The position numbers and the translations under genes were made by a program. Positions 23,229-32,650 of a stretch of 64,000 nucleotides of DNA are shown one piece after another; the first letter of the stretch is position 1; each line of letters starts with the position of its first letter. Origin of the DNA: Bacteroidales bacterium. GTDB lineage: Bacteria > Bacteroidota > Bacteroidia > Bacteroidales > UBA932. Below the pieces are notes generated by a model. It searched no databases. It saw nothing but the letters and a program-made list of their open reading frames with translations, and had not been told where the DNA came from. Where the stretch lies: contig JAFZRX010000008.1 of the NCBI GenBank assembly GCA_017619675.1, forward strand, positions 1-64,000, given 5' to 3'.

Positions 23229-25088
23229 TTAGCGGCCGAAGTAGACGAGGAGGACGGAGATGTCGGCTGGGGAGACGCCGGATATGCGCGATGCTTGAGC
23301 AATTGTTCGCGGAGCGTATCTCTTGAGTTTCTGGCGACATTCGATTGTCAGGCCGGCCACCTTTTCAAAATCAAAGTCTTCAGGTATGGCAAGGTCTTCC
23401 AGGCGCTGGATCTTGGCGGCCATCTGCTTCTCACGGTCTATGTATCCACGGTACTTGATAGAGATTTCTACGGATTCTATAACCTCTTTATCGAATGTTC
23501 CTCGTGGAACAATCTTTAAAAGTTCCTCAAGAGAAACCTCAGGACGAACCGCAATTTCCTCCAGTTTCTTGGAATCAGTAAGGACCGCAGAGCCAAGACT
23601 TTCAAGAAAACCGTTCACCTGCTTGGCGGTGACTTTGGTCTTGGCAGCAATCTCAGAGAGTCTTTCAACCTGCTCGTATTTCTGCATTGTGAAAGCATAT
23701 CGCTCTTCAGAAGCCAAGCCAATTTGATGTGAAAGCTCTGTGAGCCTCTGGTCCGCATTGTCCTGGCGGAGCAGAATACGGTACTCTGCGCGCGACGTAA
23801 ACATACGGTAGGGTTCATCGACACCCTTTGTAATAAGATCGTCAATGAGTACTCCAATATAAGAACTGTCCCTGCGAAGTATGAACTGATCCTTTTCTGC
23901 GAGTTTCAAATGCGCGTTGATTCCTGCGATCAATCCCTGCGCTGCCGCTTCTTCGTAACCGGTGGTTCCGTTGATCTGTCCGGCAAAATAGAGATTCTCG
24001 ATATCCTTCAATTCCATGGTCGCTTTTAGCTGCGTAGGATCAAAGTAATCGTATTCTACGGCATAGGCGGGACGGAAAATCTTTACGTTCTCAAGACCAG
24101 GAATTGCGTGTAGGGCGCGCAACTGGACTTCAAGAGGGAGCGAAGAAGAGAATCCCTGGAGATAATATTCTGATGTATTACGGCCTTCAGGCTCAAGGAA
24201 AAGTTGGTGGGTGTCCTTGTCAGGGAAAACTCTCAACTTGTCTTCAATGCTTGGACAATAACGCGGACCCTTGCCATGAATCATTCCGGTGAACAGCGGA
24301 GAGTCTTTGAATCCGGCACGCAAAATGTCGTGGACTTCTTCTGTCGTATGAAGTATGAAGCACTGCATCTGCTGTCCGCTCTTCTGAATTGAAGAAGGGC
24401 GCGGCAGATATGAAAAGCGGCCGGGGTCCGGATCGCCGTACTGCAAAATCAAATTTGAAGTGTCCACGGAATTTATGTCAATTCGCGGGGGAGTCCCGGT
24501 CTTCATCCTGTCGGTCCGGATTCCCAGAGATTTCAGTTGTTCCGTCAAACCATGGGAAGCGAGCTCTCCGATTCGGCCTCCTTCAAAGCAAGTCCTTCCA
24601 ATGAAGAGTTTGCCGGAGAGGAAAGTTCCGGCGGTTAGAATAACTGCGCGAGATTTGAAAATTGCACCGGTAGTCGTACCCACCCCGGTGATTTTTGAAT
24701 TTTCAAAGAGAAAATGAGTGACAGAATCTATGTAAATGTCTAATTTACAATGACTTTCGAGCAATTTTCGCCAGTTGAGTGAAAATTGGATTTTATCACA
24801 CTGGGCGCGAGGACTCCACATTGCGGGGCCTTTGGACTTGTTGAGCATCCGGAACTGGAGGGTGGAGTCGTCCGTGACTATTCCCATGTATCCGCCAAGC
24901 GCGTCTATCTCCCGGACGATCTGTCCCTTGGCAATTCCGCCCACCGCCGGGTTGCAGGACATCTTGGCAAAACCAAGCATGTCCATGCTGATGAGCAGGA
25001 CGGACGAACCCAGGTTGGCCGCCGCCATGGCAGCCTCGCATCCGGCGTGACCTCCGCCCACAACTATGATATCGTAATCGAAAGACAT
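23229..25088 (-). CDS. mnmG: MnmG (GidA), tRNA U34 carboxymethylaminomethyl-modifying enzyme
   Basis: FAD-dependent partner of MnmE that builds the cmnm5 group on U34 of certain tRNAs. The 619-residue protein has the dinucleotide fold [14 protein letters not shown] at the N-terminus, the family blocks [13 protein letters not shown] and [35 protein letters not shown], and a helical C-terminal domain ending in [17 protein letters not shown]. Its ATG shares a base with the ybeY stop (TAATG), so it is the second gene of a ybeY-mnmG pair. The codons for IVPRGTF contain a degenerate parS-like palindrome at 23496-23511. Confidence 0.98.
   Translation of the reverse strand: MSFDYDIIVVGGGHAGCEAAMAAANLGSSVLLISMDMLGFAKMSCNPAVGGIAKGQIVREIDALGGYMGIVTDDSTLQFRMLNKSKGPAMWSPRAQCDKIQFSLNWRKLLESHCKLDIYIDSVTHFLFENSKITGVGTTTGAIFKSRAVILTAGTFLSGKLFIGRTCFEGGRIGELASHGLTEQLKSLGIRTDRMKTGTPPRIDINSVDTSNLILQYGDPDPGRFSYLPRPSSIQKSGQQMQCFILHTTEEVHDILRAGFKDSPLFTGMIHGKGPRYCPSIEDKLRVFPDKDTHQLFLEPEGRNTSEYYLQGFSSSLPLEVQLRALHAIPGLENVKIFRPAYAVEYDYFDPTQLKATMELKDIENLYFAGQINGTTGYEEAAAQGLIAGINAHLKLAEKDQFILRRDSSYIGVLIDDLITKGVDEPYRMFTSRAEYRILLRQDNADQRLTELSHQIGLASEERYAFTMQKYEQVERLSEIAAKTKVTAKQVNGFLESLGSAVLTDSKKLEEIAVRPEVSLEELLKIVPRGTFDKEVIESVEISIKYRGYIDREKQMAAKIQRLEDLAIPEDFDFEKVAGLTIECRQKLKRYAPRTIAQASRISGVSPADISVLLVYFGR
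23496..23511. other. Degenerate parS-like palindrome inside mnmG
   Basis: TGTTCCTCGTGGAACA matches the ParB target at 15 of 16 positions, but the mismatch hits the CACGTG core. It encodes VPRGT in MnmG, so the likeness may reflect codon choice. It lies 667 bp from the better site. Confidence 0.35.
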
Positions 25089-25519
25089 TAGATAAATCCG
25101 AACATTGCTTCCCTGACGGAAAGATAGTAATCTTCCTTGGCGCGCATCTGGGCTGTCTGCTCAGGGGTGTGGTCGTCATACCCTATGAGATGGAGGATGC
25201 CGTGGACAATTACGCGGTACAGTTCGTCCTTGAAATCTACATTGTAGGTGATGGCGTTCTCCCGGACGCTGTCAATGCTCACGAAAAGGTCGCCGGAAAT
25301 CTTGTCGCCTTTGGAATAGTCGAAAGTGATGATGTCCGTGAAATAATCGTGTCCCAGATATTTCATGTTTACATCTAAGATGTAATTGTCAGAACAGAAG
25401 ATAACTGACACCGGACCCAGCTTTTTCATCTCGCTTTCGGCTACCAGCCTGAGCCACTGATTGTTTGCGGCCTTATTTTTGAAAGTGAACTCTATGTCTT
25501 GTGTATAATATGAGACCAT
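25088..25519 (-). CDS. ybeY: YbeY rRNA-maturation endoribonuclease
   Basis: Zinc-dependent endoribonuclease of 16S rRNA processing and ribosome quality control. The 143-residue protein carries the metal motif [12 protein letters not shown] near residue 105-116; the third His is one position later than in the E. coli HGxLHLxGYDH form, a variation I associate with this phylum. [18 protein letters not shown] and [11 protein letters not shown] are typical. ATG 25519 is chosen over an in-frame TTG at 25537, which would put the start inside the -7 box. It is translationally coupled to mnmG. Confidence 0.94.
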   Translation of the reverse strand: MVSYYTQDIEFTFKNKAANNQWLRLVAESEMKKLGPVSVIFCSDNYILDVNMKYLGHDYFTDIITFDYSKGDKISGDLFVSIDSVRENAITYNVDFKDELYRVIVHGILHLIGYDDHTPEQTAQMRAKEDYYLSVREAMFGFI

Positions 25520-25534
25520 GTTGATAAATATGTG

Positions 25535-25542
25535 CAAATCTA
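25535..25542 (-). promoter_or_regulatory. -7 box of ybeY-mnmG
   Basis: Minus-strand TAGATTTG fits TAnnTTTG, 15 nt before the ybeY ATG. Confidence 0.55.
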
Positions 25543-25551
25543 CTTAAAAAA

Positions 25552-25582
25552 TTGGATTTGAAATTATTTCTTTCTATATTTG
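25552..25582 (+). promoter_or_regulatory. Promoter of the TonB gene (TTG-N20-TATATTTG)
   Basis: TTG at 25552-25554, a 20-bp spacer and TATATTTG at 25575-25582 match the Bacteroidota pattern; the box ends 34 nt before ATG 25617. Confidence 0.65.
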
Positions 25583-25616
25583 GAGGCCTAAAACGCATAA
25601 TTAAGACAAAATAGAT

Positions 25617-26312
25617 ATGGAAATCAAGAAATCAGAAAAAGCCAGCCTGGAGAACAAAAAATTGCTCTTCACAGAAATTGGTTTAATCTTGGCCCTTCTT
25701 ATTGTATGGGGAGCATTCTCCTACAGTAGCAAGGAAAAGAAAGTTGCCGTATTTGAGGAGATCAATGAGGCAGTTGACGTAGAGGAAATGGTTCCTATCA
25801 CACAGGAGAACACCCCTCCGCCGCCAGAGACTCCGGAAGTACAGGCCCTTTCAGACCAGATTGACATTGTGGACGACGAAATCGTCGTAGACGACAACCT
25901 GTTCCTTAACCTTGAGGACGATGCCAGCATCGATATCGCCATCAGGGACTACGTAGAGGCAGTAGTAGAGGAAGAGGAAGTTGAAGAGGAAGCCATTCCT
26001 TTCCAGCTCGTAGAAGAGAAGCCTAAGTTCCAGGGAGGAGACGCCAACGATTTCACCAGGTGGGTGAACTCAAGGATCGTCTATCCTGAAATTGCAAAGG
26101 AGAACGGAGTACAGGGCCGTGTAACCCTGCAGTTCACCGTTAACGCAGACGGTTCCGTATCCAATGTAAAGGTGCTCAGAGGCATTGACTCTTCTCTTGA
26201 CAAGGAGGCCGTGAGAGTTGTATCCAGCTCTCCTAACTGGACTCCCGGACGCCAGAGGGACCGCGCAGTAAAGGTTACTTACACCTTCCCTGTAGTATTC
26301 CAGCTGAGATAA
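25617..26312 (+). CDS. tonB: TonB-family energy transducer
   Basis: Inner-membrane protein that carries proton-motive energy from ExbBD to outer-membrane receptors. The 231 residues comprise a short cytoplasmic head, one membrane helix (about 19-37), a periplasmic linker that is strongly acidic with a short TPPPPETP proline run rather than a long Pro/Lys array, and a TonB C-terminal domain (about 150-231, with YPEIAKENGVQGRVTLQFTV, DGSVSNVKVLRG and a TYTFPVVFQL end). The window contains three TonB-dependent receptors it might serve. exbB/exbD are not nearby. A terminator follows directly. Confidence 0.92.
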   Translation: MEIKKSEKASLENKKLLFTEIGLILALLIVWGAFSYSSKEKKVAVFEEINEAVDVEEMVPITQENTPPPPETPEVQALSDQIDIVDDEIVVDDNLFLNLEDDASIDIAIRDYVEAVVEEEEVEEEAIPFQLVEEKPKFQGGDANDFTRWVNSRIVYPEIAKENGVQGRVTLQFTVNADGSVSNVKVLRGIDSSLDKEAVRVVSSSPNWTPGRQRDRAVKVTYTFPVVFQLR

Positions 26313-26332
26313 AAGAAAATCTATCTTATAAC

Positions 26333-26362
26333 AAGGCTGTCCAAAAGGATGGCCTTTTTTTT
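26333..26362 (+). terminator. Intrinsic terminator after the TonB gene
   Basis: AAGGCTGTCC (26333-26342), a 4-nt loop and GGATGGCCTT (26347-26356) form a 10-bp stem with two G-U pairs, followed by a T run to 26362. It ends 6 bp before the hflX ATG. Confidence 0.8.
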
Positions 26363-26368
26363 AATTAA

Positions 26369-27541
26369 ATGGAAGAGAAAGCAGTATTCGTAGGCATAAT
26401 TAGAAGGGAGGACGACGAGAGAAAAGTCCTTGAATACCTTGAGGAGTTGCGGTTCCTGGCGGAGACGGCAGGCGTGGACGGAGACAGGAACTTTGTCCAG
26501 CGTCTGGACAAGCCGGACAACGCTACCTATATAAAAAGCGGCAAACTTCAGGAAATAGCCCAATACTGCGAAGAGAACTGCATCCAGTACGTGATCTTTG
26601 ACGATGAACTTACTGGTATGCAGCAAAGGAATATCGAAAAAGTCATAAAGGTCAGCAACGTCATTGACCGGACCAGCCTTATCCTGGAGATATTCGCCCA
26701 GAGGGCCAAGACTTCCTACGCCAAGATGCAGGTGGAACTGGCCCGGTATAACTATATGCTGCCGCGCCTGGCGGGCATGTGGACCCACTTGGAAAGGCAG
26801 CGCGGAGGCATGGGAACGCGAGGCGGTATGGGTGAGACCCAGATTGAGATTGACCGCCGTATCGTCAAGGAAAAGATCACCAAACTGAAGGAGCAGCTCA
26901 AGAAGGTGGACAGGCAGATGGCCACCCAGAGGGGGAACCGCGGCCAGATGGTGCGGCTGTCCCTGGTGGGCTATACCAACGTTGGAAAGAGCACCCTGAT
27001 GAACCTGCTGGCCAAGTCCGACGTATTCGCTGAGAACAAGCTTTTCGCCACTTTGGACACTACGGTCCGAAAGGTAGTCATAGAGAACGTCCCTTTCCTG
27101 CTGAGCGACACCGTAGGGTTCATCCGCAAGCTGCCGACGCAGCTAATCGAGGCCTTCAAGAGCACCCTTGACGAGGTGCGCGAGGCGGACATCCTTCTCC
27201 ACGTAGTGGACATCTCCCATCCGGAATTCGAGGAGCAGATGGCCACGGTTGAGAAAACATTGCAGGACATAGGTGCCCGCAATAAGCCTATCTATGTGAT
27301 ATTCAACAAGATAGACGCATATTCGTACAAAGAGTACGATGAGTTCTCCCTAGAACCAAAATCCAAGGAGAATCTCACTCTTGACGAACTGAAAAAGAGT
27401 TGGATCGCAAAGGAGAAGACCCCTTGCATATTCATCTCGGCAAAACAGAAACTGAACATAGAAAAACTCCGCAACGACATCTACAAGATGGTGGCGGAAA
27501 TACACGCAGGACGTTATCCTTTCAACAATTTCCTATGGTAA
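26369..27541 (+). CDS. hflX: HflX ribosome-rescue GTPase
   Basis: Obg/HflX-family GTPase that splits stalled or stressed 70S ribosomes. The 390-residue protein has the N-terminal HflX domain (1-195) with the family signature QVELARYNYMLPRL, then the Gly-rich RGGMGTRGGMGETQIEIDRR segment and coiled coil, and a G domain with G1 GYTNVGKS (201-208), G3 DTVGF and G4 NKID. The start ATG lies just past the tonB terminator, so its own promoter must overlap that hairpin or readthrough must occur. The next gene, a receptor, starts 7 nt after the stop. Confidence 0.97.
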   Translation: MEEKAVFVGIIRREDDERKVLEYLEELRFLAETAGVDGDRNFVQRLDKPDNATYIKSGKLQEIAQYCEENCIQYVIFDDELTGMQQRNIEKVIKVSNVIDRTSLILEIFAQRAKTSYAKMQVELARYNYMLPRLAGMWTHLERQRGGMGTRGGMGETQIEIDRRIVKEKITKLKEQLKKVDRQMATQRGNRGQMVRLSLVGYTNVGKSTLMNLLAKSDVFAENKLFATLDTTVRKVVIENVPFLLSDTVGFIRKLPTQLIEAFKSTLDEVREADILLHVVDISHPEFEEQMATVEKTLQDIGARNKPIYVIFNKIDAYSYKEYDEFSLEPKSKENLTLDELKKSWIAKEKTPCIFISAKQKLNIEKLRNDIYKMVAEIHAGRYPFNNFLW

Positions 27542-27548
27542 TTTAATA

Positions 27549-29933
27549 GTGCTGATTATGATTGGACCTATATTTCGTTTTAGATATACCCTTATTGTAT
27601 ATATATGTCTGGCCTGTTCCGTTCTGAGTTATGGCCAAACGGATACTCTGAAAGATGTTAAACCTTTTGTAGGCGATATCCGCGAATTGCTGGTTGGACA
27701 GACCCCGGGAACGGTGGCAGTTTCATCGTTCGGATCTCCGGGAATGAAGCCTTCGGTCTATATCCGCGGACTGCATCTTTTCAATGAGAATCCCGCCTTT
27801 TACGTAGATGGAGTTATGGTTTACGACCTTGGCCTGATAGCGCCGGAGTCCATTGAAAAGATAGAGGTCGTTTCCGGCGCCGAGGCGGTGATGCGCTTCG
27901 GCCCCAACGCAGCCAACGGCGCGTTGGCCGTTACCACGCGCGAAGCCTCGCGCACGGGATTCCACGCCTCGTACAGTTTGACTGGCGCAATGCATCAGCT
28001 TGCGTGGGAGCCTGAACAGATAACACTGGAAGAATGGAACAAGTATTGGCCTTACACTGTCGGAGGGAAGCAGAACCCTTATTTATTGGACAAATACAAG
28101 GCATCATTCGCCCAGAACCATCATCTGAACCTACAATACGGAGGCGGCAAACTAAGTGTAGCAACTTCATTCGATTTCCTGGACAACGACGGGCCTATGG
28201 TTGGGCGCAAGGACACCCAAAAGCGCTTCTCGGGCAACGCCAAGATTGAATACAGGCCTCTGGACTGGCTTAGGATAGAACTTTCAGGAGGAGCAGGCCG
28301 GTCATACTCATCATGCCTCAGCGTCACAACCGAATCATACCTCAGCATAATGTATTCAATCCTGAACAATGAACCTTTGATGGGGACGGAGACGGCTCAG
28401 GACGTGATATCAAATCTAGACAACGAGCCATACCATGACGGATTGTCTGCTCTGGCGCTGGTAGAAGTCCACCCTGTTTCCGGGTTGGCGGTAAGGGGAT
28501 ATTACGGTTTTTCCAAAGAAAATCTTGACTCCTATCGGGTGGGTTGGAAGAAGGAACAGGAGTCCTTCTCTGTCACAAATGGAACATTTGAGGACTGGTA
28601 TTGGTACCAATATGGAATTGATGCAGATTATTTGATGCCTTTAGGGGATCATACCTTACAGTTTGTTGCTGCGGCTAAACGCCTGTACTATGATTATTCC
28701 AATGTCAATTCTTTGACCGGAATGCACGCTCTGGATGAATATGGTATTCCATTTGGGGATTACGCTGCAGTCAAGACCAAGTTTATTGACCCTGGTCTTG
28801 AAAATTGGTCAATATCAAACCCTCAGGGCTTCTCTTTTTCAAGATGGAGCGGTAAGGATAATCTGACAGACCTATCCTTGAACGTGAATTATGACTGGAA
28901 CAAACGCTTATATGCAGGAGTGGGATTATACAAACGATTGAAGGAGGCTCTTTCTTATTCCGGCAATTTAAAATGGGTACCAATGGACAATTGGTCTGTT
29001 TTCGGGTCCTATGTAAAAACAAATACCATATATCATAACTCAAGATTCAATACCATACACGTCCCTCTTCCGGCTGAGTTCTCGCGTCTTGACGCGGGGG
29101 CGGAGGCCTCCCTCAAAGCAGGAGCTGGAGTTCTGAATCTACGGGTCCTGGGATTCTTGGACAATGATTATTATATTGATGGGAACCAGTATCATATAGA
29201 AGATTCCGGGTTAAAGATCAGGAATGAAGGAATAGAGGCCGGTGCTGACTGGTCAGGTCAGACGGGAGACATCAGTTTTAACGCCGGAGCTTCGCTTACT
29301 ATGTACAGGAACAAAACACTCTCAATGGATGAAAGCATAACCGCTATCGGATTCGGACACATTCTGTATATAAAGGAAGGATATCCTCTCAAAGTAGCCT
29401 GGCTGAAGAAATTTGAGGGTGTTGACAAAGAAACCGGCGCTCCTGTCGTTGGAGAGAGGGATTATTTTGGAAATGGAGTTTTCCCTACCTCAGCTTTGGG
29501 CTTGCATGGTTCAATTGCATGGAAAAATCTTCAGTTATCAGTAAGGGGACACGGCAACTTTGGACAATCCGTAGTTCACTCACATCGCTTTGACATGCTT
29601 GCCAGGCATTACCTGACTAACAGTTGGATTCCGGAGAACAAAGATGCTAAATACCCGCACTTCGGCTGGTTCCAGACGGTAAGCGAGTCTTCCGCCGCCC
29701 TTCAGGACGCATCGTTCTTCCGCATAGACCAGATACGCCTGGATTATACCATGCCGGTAAACAGGATCAACGGCTTTATCACTCTTTTCCTCTCTCTTGA
29801 GAATTACTTCCTTTTCACTTCCTATCCTGGAAGCGATCCTGAATACCTGCTGGAGTGGAATACAATGGGGGAAGACAGGGGATTATTCCCGTCCACAAAA
29901 CGCATTGTGACAGGACTGAAAATCAGTTTCTAA
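27549..29933 (+). CDS. Solitary SusC-like TonB-dependent receptor
   Basis: A 794-residue outer-membrane receptor (or 791 if ATG 27558 is used; the first in-frame start is GTG 27549). Signal peptide ends near CSVLSYGQ. It lacks the N-terminal carboxypeptidase-like domain, but keeps a SusC-like plug (PSVYIRGLHLF, PAFYVDGVMVYD, ESIEKIEVVSGAEAVMRFGPNAANGALAVTT) and a barrel ending GLKISF. No SusD-like or DUF4249 gene follows. It starts 7 nt after hflX, so the two are probably cotranscribed. Codon use is a little more A/T-rich in the middle than in neighbours. Substrate unknown. Confidence 0.9.
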   Translation: MLIMIGPIFRFRYTLIVYICLACSVLSYGQTDTLKDVKPFVGDIRELLVGQTPGTVAVSSFGSPGMKPSVYIRGLHLFNENPAFYVDGVMVYDLGLIAPESIEKIEVVSGAEAVMRFGPNAANGALAVTTREASRTGFHASYSLTGAMHQLAWEPEQITLEEWNKYWPYTVGGKQNPYLLDKYKASFAQNHHLNLQYGGGKLSVATSFDFLDNDGPMVGRKDTQKRFSGNAKIEYRPLDWLRIELSGGAGRSYSSCLSVTTESYLSIMYSILNNEPLMGTETAQDVISNLDNEPYHDGLSALALVEVHPVSGLAVRGYYGFSKENLDSYRVGWKKEQESFSVTNGTFEDWYWYQYGIDADYLMPLGDHTLQFVAAAKRLYYDYSNVNSLTGMHALDEYGIPFGDYAAVKTKFIDPGLENWSISNPQGFSFSRWSGKDNLTDLSLNVNYDWNKRLYAGVGLYKRLKEALSYSGNLKWVPMDNWSVFGSYVKTNTIYHNSRFNTIHVPLPAEFSRLDAGAEASLKAGAGVLNLRVLGFLDNDYYIDGNQYHIEDSGLKIRNEGIEAGADWSGQTGDISFNAGASLTMYRNKTLSMDESITAIGFGHILYIKEGYPLKVAWLKKFEGVDKETGAPVVGERDYFGNGVFPTSALGLHGSIAWKNLQLSVRGHGNFGQSVVHSHRFDMLARHYLTNSWIPENKDAKYPHFGWFQTVSESSAALQDASFFRIDQIRLDYTMPVNRINGFITLFLSLENYFLFTSYPGSDPEYLLEWNTMGEDRGLFPSTKRIVTGLKISF

Positions 29934-29939
29934 AAGAGA

Positions 29940-30683
29940 TTATTCGCTGAATTTGGCTTTGAGAAATTCGCGGTTGAGGCGGGCGATGTGAGCAACGGAG
30001 ATGCCTTTTGGGCACTCCATCTCACATGCACGCGTGTTGGTGCAGTTCCCAAAGCCAAGTTCGTCCATCTTGGCAACCATGGCGCGGGCGCGGCGGGCGG
30101 CTTCGGCGCGGCCCTGCGGAAGCAGGGCGAGCGAGCTAACCCGCGCGGCCACGAAGAGCATCGCGGAGCCGTTGCGGCAGGTTGCTACGCAAGCTCCGCA
30201 ACCTACGCAGGCCGCCGCGTCCATGCTCTCTTCCGCCTTATCGTGCGGAATAAGGATTCCGTTGGCATCCTGCGCGGATCCCGTCCTTACGGAAATGAAT
30301 CCTCCTGCCTGAAGTATCTTGTCAAAGGCTTTCCTCTCTATAACCAGATCCTTGATTACCGGGAATGCTGCGCTTCTGAACGGCTCTACGGTAATGGTTT
30401 CTCCATTCTTGAAATGGCGCATGAACAACTGGCAGGTGGTTACCTTGTCATCCGGGCCGTGCGCCCTTCCGTTAATATATAAGGAACATGCTCCGCATAT
30501 ACCCTCACGGCAGTCGTGATCGAAAGAAACGGGGTCTATTCCCTGCAATATGAGCTGTTCGTTAAGGATATCGAGCATCTCAAGGAAGGATGTATCCTCC
30601 TCTATACCAGAAACCTTATAAGTCTCAAAATGACCTTTCTCCCGGGCGTTTTTCTGACGCCATATTTTCAAGTTGAAATCCAT
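29940..30683 (-). CDS. sdhB: Succinate dehydrogenase/fumarate reductase iron-sulfur subunit
   Basis: Electron-transfer subunit of complex II or fumarate reductase. The 247 residues carry the plant-type 2Fe-2S motif CREGICGAC with a later Cys (about 58-78), then a ferredoxin-like part with CVGCGAC and the spaced cysteines of CTNTRACEMECPKGI that bind 4Fe-4S and 3Fe-4S clusters. It follows sdhA with a 1-bp gap. In gut Bacteroidales this enzyme usually runs as fumarate reductase. The membrane subunit gene is not adjacent. The gene converges on the upstream receptor with a 6-bp gap. Confidence 0.95.
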   Translation of the reverse strand: MDFNLKIWRQKNAREKGHFETYKVSGIEEDTSFLEMLDILNEQLILQGIDPVSFDHDCREGICGACSLYINGRAHGPDDKVTTCQLFMRHFKNGETITVEPFRSAAFPVIKDLVIERKAFDKILQAGGFISVRTGSAQDANGILIPHDKAEESMDAAACVGCGACVATCRNGSAMLFVAARVSSLALLPQGRAEAARRARAMVAKMDELGFGNCTNTRACEMECPKGISVAHIARLNREFLKAKFSE

Positions 30684-30684
30684 C

Positions 30685-32631
30685 CTATTCCTTGTAATTT
30701 CTGGTTTTTACCTCAACAAACTCGTAATTGAGCGGTTCCTTATGCAGTTCAGGGGCGGTTTCAGCGCCTTTATACTCCCAGGCGGAAACATACATGTAAT
30801 TGGCATCGTCTCTCTTGGCTTCCCCTTCCTCTGTCTGGCTTTCAACACGGAAATGTCCTCCGCAGGATTCCTTCCTTTGCAGGGCGTCAATGGCCATCAA
30901 CTTTCCAATGTCAAAGAAATCTTCAAGCCTGAGAGCCTTTTCCAGTTCCTGGTTGAATTCATTCTGAACCCCTGAAACCCTGACTTCCTTATAGAACTTC
31001 TCCTTTAGGGCATCGATATCCTTGATTGCCTTCTTGAGACCTTCCTCGCTGCGGGCCATTCCTACGTTTTCCCACATGATCTGACCCAGTTCCTTATGTA
31101 TGGAATCAACGGTACAGTTGCCCTGGATTGAGAAAAGACGGTCAATCCTTGCCTGAACCCTTTCTTCCGCTTCCTCAAATACAGGAGATGTCACATCTGT
31201 CTTTGGATCAGCAAATTTCTTTGAAAGATAGTCTCCTATGGTAACGGGAAGTATGAAATACCCATCTGCGAGGCCCTGCATTAAAGCAGATGCACCTAGG
31301 CGGTTTCCTCCATGGTCTGAAAAATTGGCTTCGCCTATTGCAAACAGGCCAGGAACGGTGGTCTGGAGGTCATAATCCACCCAAAGACCGCCCATGGTAT
31401 AATGGATGGCTGGATATATCATCATTGGTTCCTCCCAGGGATCGGAATCGGTAATCTTCCTGTACATCTCAAACAGGTTGCCGTATCTTTCCTCAACCTT
31501 GTCATGTCCAAGGCGGGAGATTGCGTCCCTGAAATCAAGGAATACAGCAAGGCCCGTTTCATTAACACCATATCCGGCGTCACATCTTTCCTTTGCAGCC
31601 CTTGAGGCCACGTCGCGCGGAACAAGGTTTCCAAAGGCAGGATATCTGCGCTCAAGGTAATAATCCCTGTCCTTTTCAGGTATCTGGGAAGCTTTTATCT
31701 GATGTTTGCGTAGTTTTTCAACGTCTTCCAACTTCTTTGGTACCCATATACGGCCGTCATTTCTTAAAGACTCTGACATAAGGGTCAGTTTGGACTGCTG
31801 GCTGCCGTGAACAGGTATGCAGGTAGGATGGATCTGCGCAAAACAAGGGTTTGCAAAGAAGGCTCCTTTCCTATAGCACTGCATTATTGCGGATCCGTTG
31901 CTGTTCATTGCATTGGTAGAAAGGAAATATGTATTTCCATAACCTCCGGTGGCTATTACAACGGCGTGGGCGCCAAACCTTTCCAACCTTCCTGTGACAA
32001 GGTTTCTGGCTATGATACCCTTTGCTTCACCATTTACAAGTACCAGATCCAGCATTTCGTATCTTGGGAAACACTGTACGGTACCGGCTGCAATTTCTTT
32101 ATTGAGCGATGCGTAGGCACCCAGAAGCAGCTGCTGACCGGTCTGGCCCCTTGCATAGAACGTACGGCTCACCTGTACGCCTCCAAATGAACGGTTTGCA
32201 AGATAACCGGCGTAATCCCTTGCAAAAGGAACTCCCTGGGCAACGCAATGGTCTATTATTGCCGAACTGATTTCTGCCAGCCTGTAAACATTTGCCTCAC
32301 GGGAACGGTAATCTCCTCCTTTGATAGTATCGTAGAAAAGGCGGTATACGGAATCGTTGTCGTTCTGATAATTCTTCGCAGCGTTAATACCTCCCTGAGC
32401 CGCAATTGAATGGGCGCGGCGGGGGGAATCGCTGATACAGAATATTTTAACATTATATCCAAGTTCACCAAGGGCTGCGGCGGCTGAAGCTCCGCCAAGC
32501 CCCGTTCCAACAACTATTATGTCAAGTTTCCTTTTGTTGTTGGGACTGACAAGACTGATTTCAGACTTGCGTCTGGTCCATTTTTCAGCCAGGGGTCCGG
32601 CTGGAATCTTAGAAATCAACTTATCCGGCAT
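30685..32631 (-). CDS. sdhA: Succinate dehydrogenase/fumarate reductase flavoprotein subunit
   Basis: Catalytic subunit that interconverts succinate and fumarate. The 648-residue chain has the dinucleotide fold [21 protein letters not shown], the covalent-FAD histidine in [18 protein letters not shown], substrate-site blocks HPTCIP and [10 protein letters not shown], and the [17 protein letters not shown] region. The opening [12 protein letters not shown] marks the B-type (Bacteroidota/epsilon) family. It lies between ruvB (19 bp upstream) and sdhB. The cytochrome b subunit gene, normally directly upstream in this family, is absent from this position. Confidence 0.96.
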   Translation of the reverse strand: MPDKLISKIPAGPLAEKWTRRKSEISLVSPNNKRKLDIIVVGTGLGGASAAAALGELGYNVKIFCISDSPRRAHSIAAQGGINAAKNYQNDNDSVYRLFYDTIKGGDYRSREANVYRLAEISSAIIDHCVAQGVPFARDYAGYLANRSFGGVQVSRTFYARGQTGQQLLLGAYASLNKEIAAGTVQCFPRYEMLDLVLVNGEAKGIIARNLVTGRLERFGAHAVVIATGGYGNTYFLSTNAMNSNGSAIMQCYRKGAFFANPCFAQIHPTCIPVHGSQQSKLTLMSESLRNDGRIWVPKKLEDVEKLRKHQIKASQIPEKDRDYYLERRYPAFGNLVPRDVASRAAKERCDAGYGVNETGLAVFLDFRDAISRLGHDKVEERYGNLFEMYRKITDSDPWEEPMMIYPAIHYTMGGLWVDYDLQTTVPGLFAIGEANFSDHGGNRLGASALMQGLADGYFILPVTIGDYLSKKFADPKTDVTSPVFEEAEERVQARIDRLFSIQGNCTVDSIHKELGQIMWENVGMARSEEGLKKAIKDIDALKEKFYKEVRVSGVQNEFNQELEKALRLEDFFDIGKLMAIDALQRKESCGGHFRVESQTEEGEAKRDDANYMYVSAWEYKGAETAPELHKEPLNYEFVEVKTRNYKE

Positions 32632-32650
32632 TTAATATTATGTTAACTTA

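Noticed and set aside
23229-23241. TPP or other riboswitch near the ThiL-like and other metabolic genes
   Set aside because: Leaders are too short (mostly under 40 nt) and show no aptamer-like conserved sequence.
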